From Bifidobacterium breve (GTDB lineage: Bacteria; Actinomycetota; Acidimicrobiia; Acidimicrobiales; Ilumatobacteraceae), in the NCBI GenBank assembly GCA_945896935.1, contig CAMDER010000085.1, positions 1 to 7,389 on the forward strand: a DNA stretch of 7,389 nucleotides, given 5' to 3'. The translations under genes were made by a program, and so were the position numbers. The number at the start of each line of letters is the position of its first letter. The stretch's first letter is position 1. Below, one piece after another: positions 5,139 to 7,389 of this stretch. The notes below the pieces were generated by a model. That model saw nothing but the letters and a program-made list of their open reading frames with translations. It had not been told where the DNA came from and did not search any database.

Positions 5139-6332
5139 TTAGCCCGCAACGATCGGCACAATGAGGCCGTTCTGCGACAAAACCCACATTTCACCTTGAG
5201 CATCAGCCACGATTCCGACTGATCTTTCGACAGTTCCGAGGTCAATGACGCCGCAGTTCTTGCGCTGATCATCAACGCAAAGAGCTTGAACCTTGCCCGT
5301 GCAATAGTCGGAGAAGATGTACCAGGTTCCGGTGACAGGAACCTGCGAGCCGCGATACACGACTCCGCCCGAAATTGAGCAGTTGTTATCAATATGTTCG
5401 TATTCGTATACGGGTTCAACCGCAGTAAATGTTTCGTGAAGGGCTTGTTGATCAGCGTTGAATTCATGCGTACCTTCGCGGGCGCTCCAGCCAAAGCTGA
5501 CACCTTGCACTTGATCAAAAGGTATGACGTTGATTTCTTCCCAGCGATCTTGGCCAACATCGGCGATCCAGAGATCGTTAGTTACTGGGTCGAGTGCGGC
5601 GCGCCAGGGGTTACGTAATCCGACCGCCCAGGCTTCACCGCTATTCCATTGACCATCGGTGGGTGTAATTTTCCAAATCTTGCCGAGTGGCGAGGTGATA
5701 TCTAATGAGTACCGTTCGGGATCGTTGGCGAAACCACCGTCACCCATGAAGATATACAACGCACCGTCGGCATCAACCATAATGTCTCCACCGTTGTGAT
5801 TTGGATACGGCTGTTTGATGGTGGTGATGATGTTTTGCGACGCTTGATCGAAAGTTCCGTCATCGTCAATCAAGAACGAAGCAATAACAGTGTCACCAGC
5901 AAGGTTGGTGTAGTTGACATAGGCGCCCGAACCATCGGGAGCAAAGGCGAGACCGAGCAAACCTTGTTCGCCTTGAGCAATCGTAAGATCGCTGATGTCA
6001 AGAACTTCGGTGCCTTTTGCGCCGTCGCTCGCAAGTTCGTAGATTTTTCCGGCCCGCTCGGCGATGTACGACTGGGTTGTTTCGTTGTTGCGAACGGCGA
6101 TGTCAACCGGATCGTCATAGTCGGTGATTGGCGCGCCGAGAGTTGCAGACAAACTTGGCTCGGTGGAAACTATCGTTGACGATTCGGCGACATCGGTTGC
6201 AGCGGTAGTCGTTGAGGTGCTTATCTCTTCGGCAGTTGTGCTGACAAGAACTTCGGTCTCGGAGGCGCAGGCAATCAGCGACAGTGACGCGAGGGTCATT
6301 AAAAATCCGAGACGAGCTTGAGAAATTTTCAT
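5139..6332 (-). CDS. Lipoprotein of the PQQ-dependent glucose/sorbosone dehydrogenase family
   Basis: From ATG 6332 the protein has 397 residues: a lipoprotein signal peptide with lipobox LIAC (Cys22), a Ser/Thr-rich linker (about 24-65), and a six-bladed beta-propeller of the GSDH family (soluble glucose dehydrogenase type). Family landmarks are GEQGLLGLAFAPD (121-133), YPNHNGGDI (176-184) with His179 at the expected catalytic base position, MGDGG (196-200), AVGLRNPWR (236-244) supplying likely PQQ-binding Arg, and DVGQDRWEEI (258-267). Four Cys (318, 344, 352, 360) could form disulphides, fitting an exported protein. It probably oxidises a sugar or related alcohol with PQQ outside the membrane; the substrate cannot be read from sequence. 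The open frame extends upstream into tesB, but the start at 6332 is set by the signal peptide and the TAATG overlap with the tesB stop. The C-terminal tail is short; no cytochrome domain is attached. Confidence 0.88.
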   Translation of the reverse strand: MKISQARLGFLMTLASLSLIACASETEVLVSTTAEEISTSTTTAATDVAESSTIVSTEPSLSATLGAPITDYDDPVDIAVRNNETTQSYIAERAGKIYELASDGAKGTEVLDISDLTIAQGEQGLLGLAFAPDGSGAYVNYTNLAGDTVIASFLIDDDGTFDQASQNIITTIKQPYPNHNGGDIMVDADGALYIFMGDGGFANDPERYSLDITSPLGKIWKITPTDGQWNSGEAWAVGLRNPWRAALDPVTNDLWIADVGQDRWEEINVIPFDQVQGVSFGWSAREGTHEFNADQQALHETFTAVEPVYEYEHIDNNCSISGGVVYRGSQVPVTGTWYIFSDYCTGKVQALCVDDQRKNCGVIDLGTVERSVGIVADAQGEMWVLSQNGLIVPIVAG

Positions 6333-7186
6333 TACGAACGCTCGCGACGAATCAGACCTTCTTGAACAACCGTGATCGCAAGGTGACCATCGTGGGTATA
6401 AATCGAACCTGTTGCCAAACCGCGCGCGCCTGATGTGGTTGGTGTCATCTGGTCGTACAACAACCATTCATCGGCGCGGAATGGACGATGGAACCACATC
6501 GCGTGGTCGAGGCTGGCCATTTGCAAACCGCTGTCGGTCCAGTTGAGACCGTGCGGCAAAACCGTTGTATCGAGAAGAGTCATGTCGCTTGCGTACGTCA
6601 CGATGCACGCGTGAAGTGTGGGGTCGTCGGGCAAAGTGCCGTCGGCACGTAGCCATACTTTTTGTTGCACCGTTGGTGTGCGCGAACGCGACATGGGGTC
6701 GCCATCGACGTAACGAATGTCGATCGGACGCGGGCGGTCGTACCACTCGCCAAGTAAGTGCTTGTGAGGGGCCATGCGCGTTTTGAAGTCGGGGAGACTT
6801 TCAGCGTCGGGGACTTCGGGCATTGGGACCTGATGAGAAAGTCCTTCTTCGGGCGCATGGAAACTGGACTGCAAGTTGAAGATGGCTTGGCCGTGCTGGA
6901 TAGCAACGACGCGTCGGGTTGAGAAACTTTTGCCGTCGCGGATGCGGTCGACGTCGTACAAGATGGGAGCGGTGGGGTCGCCTGGACGCAAGAAGTAGGC
7001 GTGGAGCGAATGCACGCGGCGGTCGCGGTCGTCAACGGTGCGTGAGGCGGCGACGAGGGCTTGACCGGCTACTTGACCACCAAAGACGCGCTGACGATTT
7101 TCTTGGGGCGAACGACCGCGGAACATGTTGACCTCGATGGCTTCGAGGTCAAGAAGGGAGATCAGGTCATCGAGGGCGTCAATCAC
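6332..7186 (-). CDS. tesB: Acyl-CoA thioesterase II (double hotdog)
   Basis: TesB hydrolyses medium and long acyl-CoAs to free fatty acid and CoA in the cytoplasm. The protein has two hotdog domains. The N-terminal one carries RVFGGQVAGQAL and HSLHAYFLRPG; the C-terminal one carries YASDMTLL, MASLDHAMWFHRPFRADEWLLY and VVQEGLIRR. By comparison with E. coli TesB the catalytic Asp and Gln are present in YASD and VVQEG, while the Thr before LDHAM is Ser, a replacement that keeps the hydroxyl. GTG 7186 is chosen because it aligns VIDALDDLISLLDLE with the first residues of E. coli TesB and gives 284 residues against 286. A GTG at 7219 would add 11 unconserved residues and run into the divergent gene. 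The stop TAA overlaps the ATG of the lipoprotein gene by one base, so the two are probably one transcript with coupled translation, although their functions have no obvious link. Confidence 0.92.
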   Translation of the reverse strand: MIDALDDLISLLDLEAIEVNMFRGRSPQENRQRVFGGQVAGQALVAASRTVDDRDRRVHSLHAYFLRPGDPTAPILYDVDRIRDGKSFSTRRVVAIQHGQAIFNLQSSFHAPEEGLSHQVPMPEVPDAESLPDFKTRMAPHKHLLGEWYDRPRPIDIRYVDGDPMSRSRTPTVQQKVWLRADGTLPDDPTLHACIVTYASDMTLLDTTVLPHGLNWTDSGLQMASLDHAMWFHRPFRADEWLLYDQMTPTTSGARGLATGSIYTHDGHLAITVVQEGLIRRERS

Positions 7187-7233
7187 TCTTACATCATGGC
7201 ACGCAGGAGCGTGTTTCACACGTGGTTCTTGGC

Positions 7234-7239
7234 TAGCGT
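7234..7239 (+). promoter_or_regulatory. Candidate -10 element of the nitroreductase gene
   Basis: TAGCGT fits TANNNT and ends 7 bases before GTG 7247, the start that best fits the nitroreductase family. This again predicts a leaderless mRNA. The 60-base gap between the tesB start at 7186 and this GTG would hold both divergent promoters; for tesB only CATGAT, 6 bases upstream of its GTG, is seen. Confidence 0.3.
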
Positions 7240-7246
7240 TTCGCCC

Positions 7247-7389
7247 GTGGCACTTTTACCCTTGAACCCAGACGAACTTCTATCCACTACTCGCGCCGTG
7301 CGTAAGCGCCTCGATTTTGACAAGCCGGTCCCGGATGAACTCATTCGTGAGTGCGTGTCGTTGGCCATGCAGTCGCCGTCGGGCTCGAA
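7247..7389 (+). CDS. Nitroreductase-family flavoprotein (N-terminal part)
   Basis: The visible 47 residues, cut by the window edge, begin with a short tail and then LLSTTRAVRKRLDF, KPVPDELIRECVSLAMQSPSGS. This is the N-terminal signature of FMN-dependent nitroreductase-like oxidoreductases: the TTRAVRKR segment supplies basic residues for the FMN phosphate, PVPDELI leads into the first dimer helix, and SPSGS matches the (A/S)PSG turn that contacts the flavin. Members reduce nitro groups, quinones or enones with NAD(P)H; the substrate cannot be told from this end. An ATG at 7196 in the same frame would add 17 residues that do not look conserved and would overlap the long form of tesB, so GTG 7247 is preferred. 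The gene is divergent from tesB. Confidence 0.75.
   Translation, partial: MALLPLNPDELLSTTRAVRKRLDFDKPVPDELIRECVSLAMQSPSGS

Noticed and set aside
5124..5141. Inverted repeat TAAATC / GATTTA between the convergent mreB and lipoprotein genes, as a bidirectional terminator
   Set aside because: The stem is only six AT-rich pairs with no U-tract and it includes the stop codon of the lipoprotein gene; too weak to call.
6332..6467. Extending the PQQ-dehydrogenase-like protein upstream to 6467
   Set aside because: The added 45 residues are antisense-free but lie inside tesB in another frame and would place the lipoprotein signal peptide internally; the TAATG start explains the gene better.

Overview
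The window holds nine protein genes, two of them cut by the edges, and no RNA gene, CRISPR array or insertion sequence that I can see. It suggests a moderate-GC actinobacterium, most likely of the class Acidimicrobiia (an aquatic Ilumatobacter-like lineage). The basis is a DUF2342 (Zincin_2) protein, a membrane-anchored trypsin-like protein with a WRHPSE motif near its N-terminus, MoaE directly ahead of MreB, GTG starts, and probable leaderless transcription. This placement is an inference from protein character, not from a search.

Left part (1-3328). The tail of an unidentified membrane protein (+) runs into the end of a DUF2342-type zincin-like protein (-). That gene is divergent from an SDR/epimerase-fold protein (+) carrying a C-terminal membrane anchor. 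The SDR gene in turn overlaps, tail to tail, a membrane-anchored S1C-trypsin-like protein (-). All three complete proteins keep the fold signature of an enzyme family but lack catalytic residues: RExxH instead of HExxH and no Glu in the second motif; no middle Gly and no YxxxK; no His/Asp/Ser triad. They look more like binding or scaffold proteins than enzymes.

Middle part (3350-5122, +). A tightly coupled operon encodes MoaE (large subunit of molybdopterin synthase), a 71-residue single-pass membrane protein, and an MreB-type actin homologue. The junctions are a TGATG stop/start overlap and an 11-bp overlap. No moaD, mreC or mreD is present, so cofactor synthesis and cell-shape determination are joined here only by co-expression and the small membrane protein between them.

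Right part (5139-7389). A convergent two-gene operon on the - strand encodes acyl-CoA thioesterase II (TesB), then, through a TAATG overlap, a lipoprotein of the PQQ-dependent glucose/sorbosone dehydrogenase family. Divergent from it is the start of a nitroreductase-family flavoprotein (+), which runs off the window.

Genes are packed with almost no spacing; no gap exceeds about 100 bases, so control signals must lie in the short divergent gaps. A recurring feature is a TANNNT-like hexamer ending 6-8 bases before the start codon of the first gene of a unit with no Shine-Dalgarno sequence, whereas the internal gene mreB has a good GAGGA. This suggests leaderless mRNAs for the leading genes, and I used it to weigh start codons.
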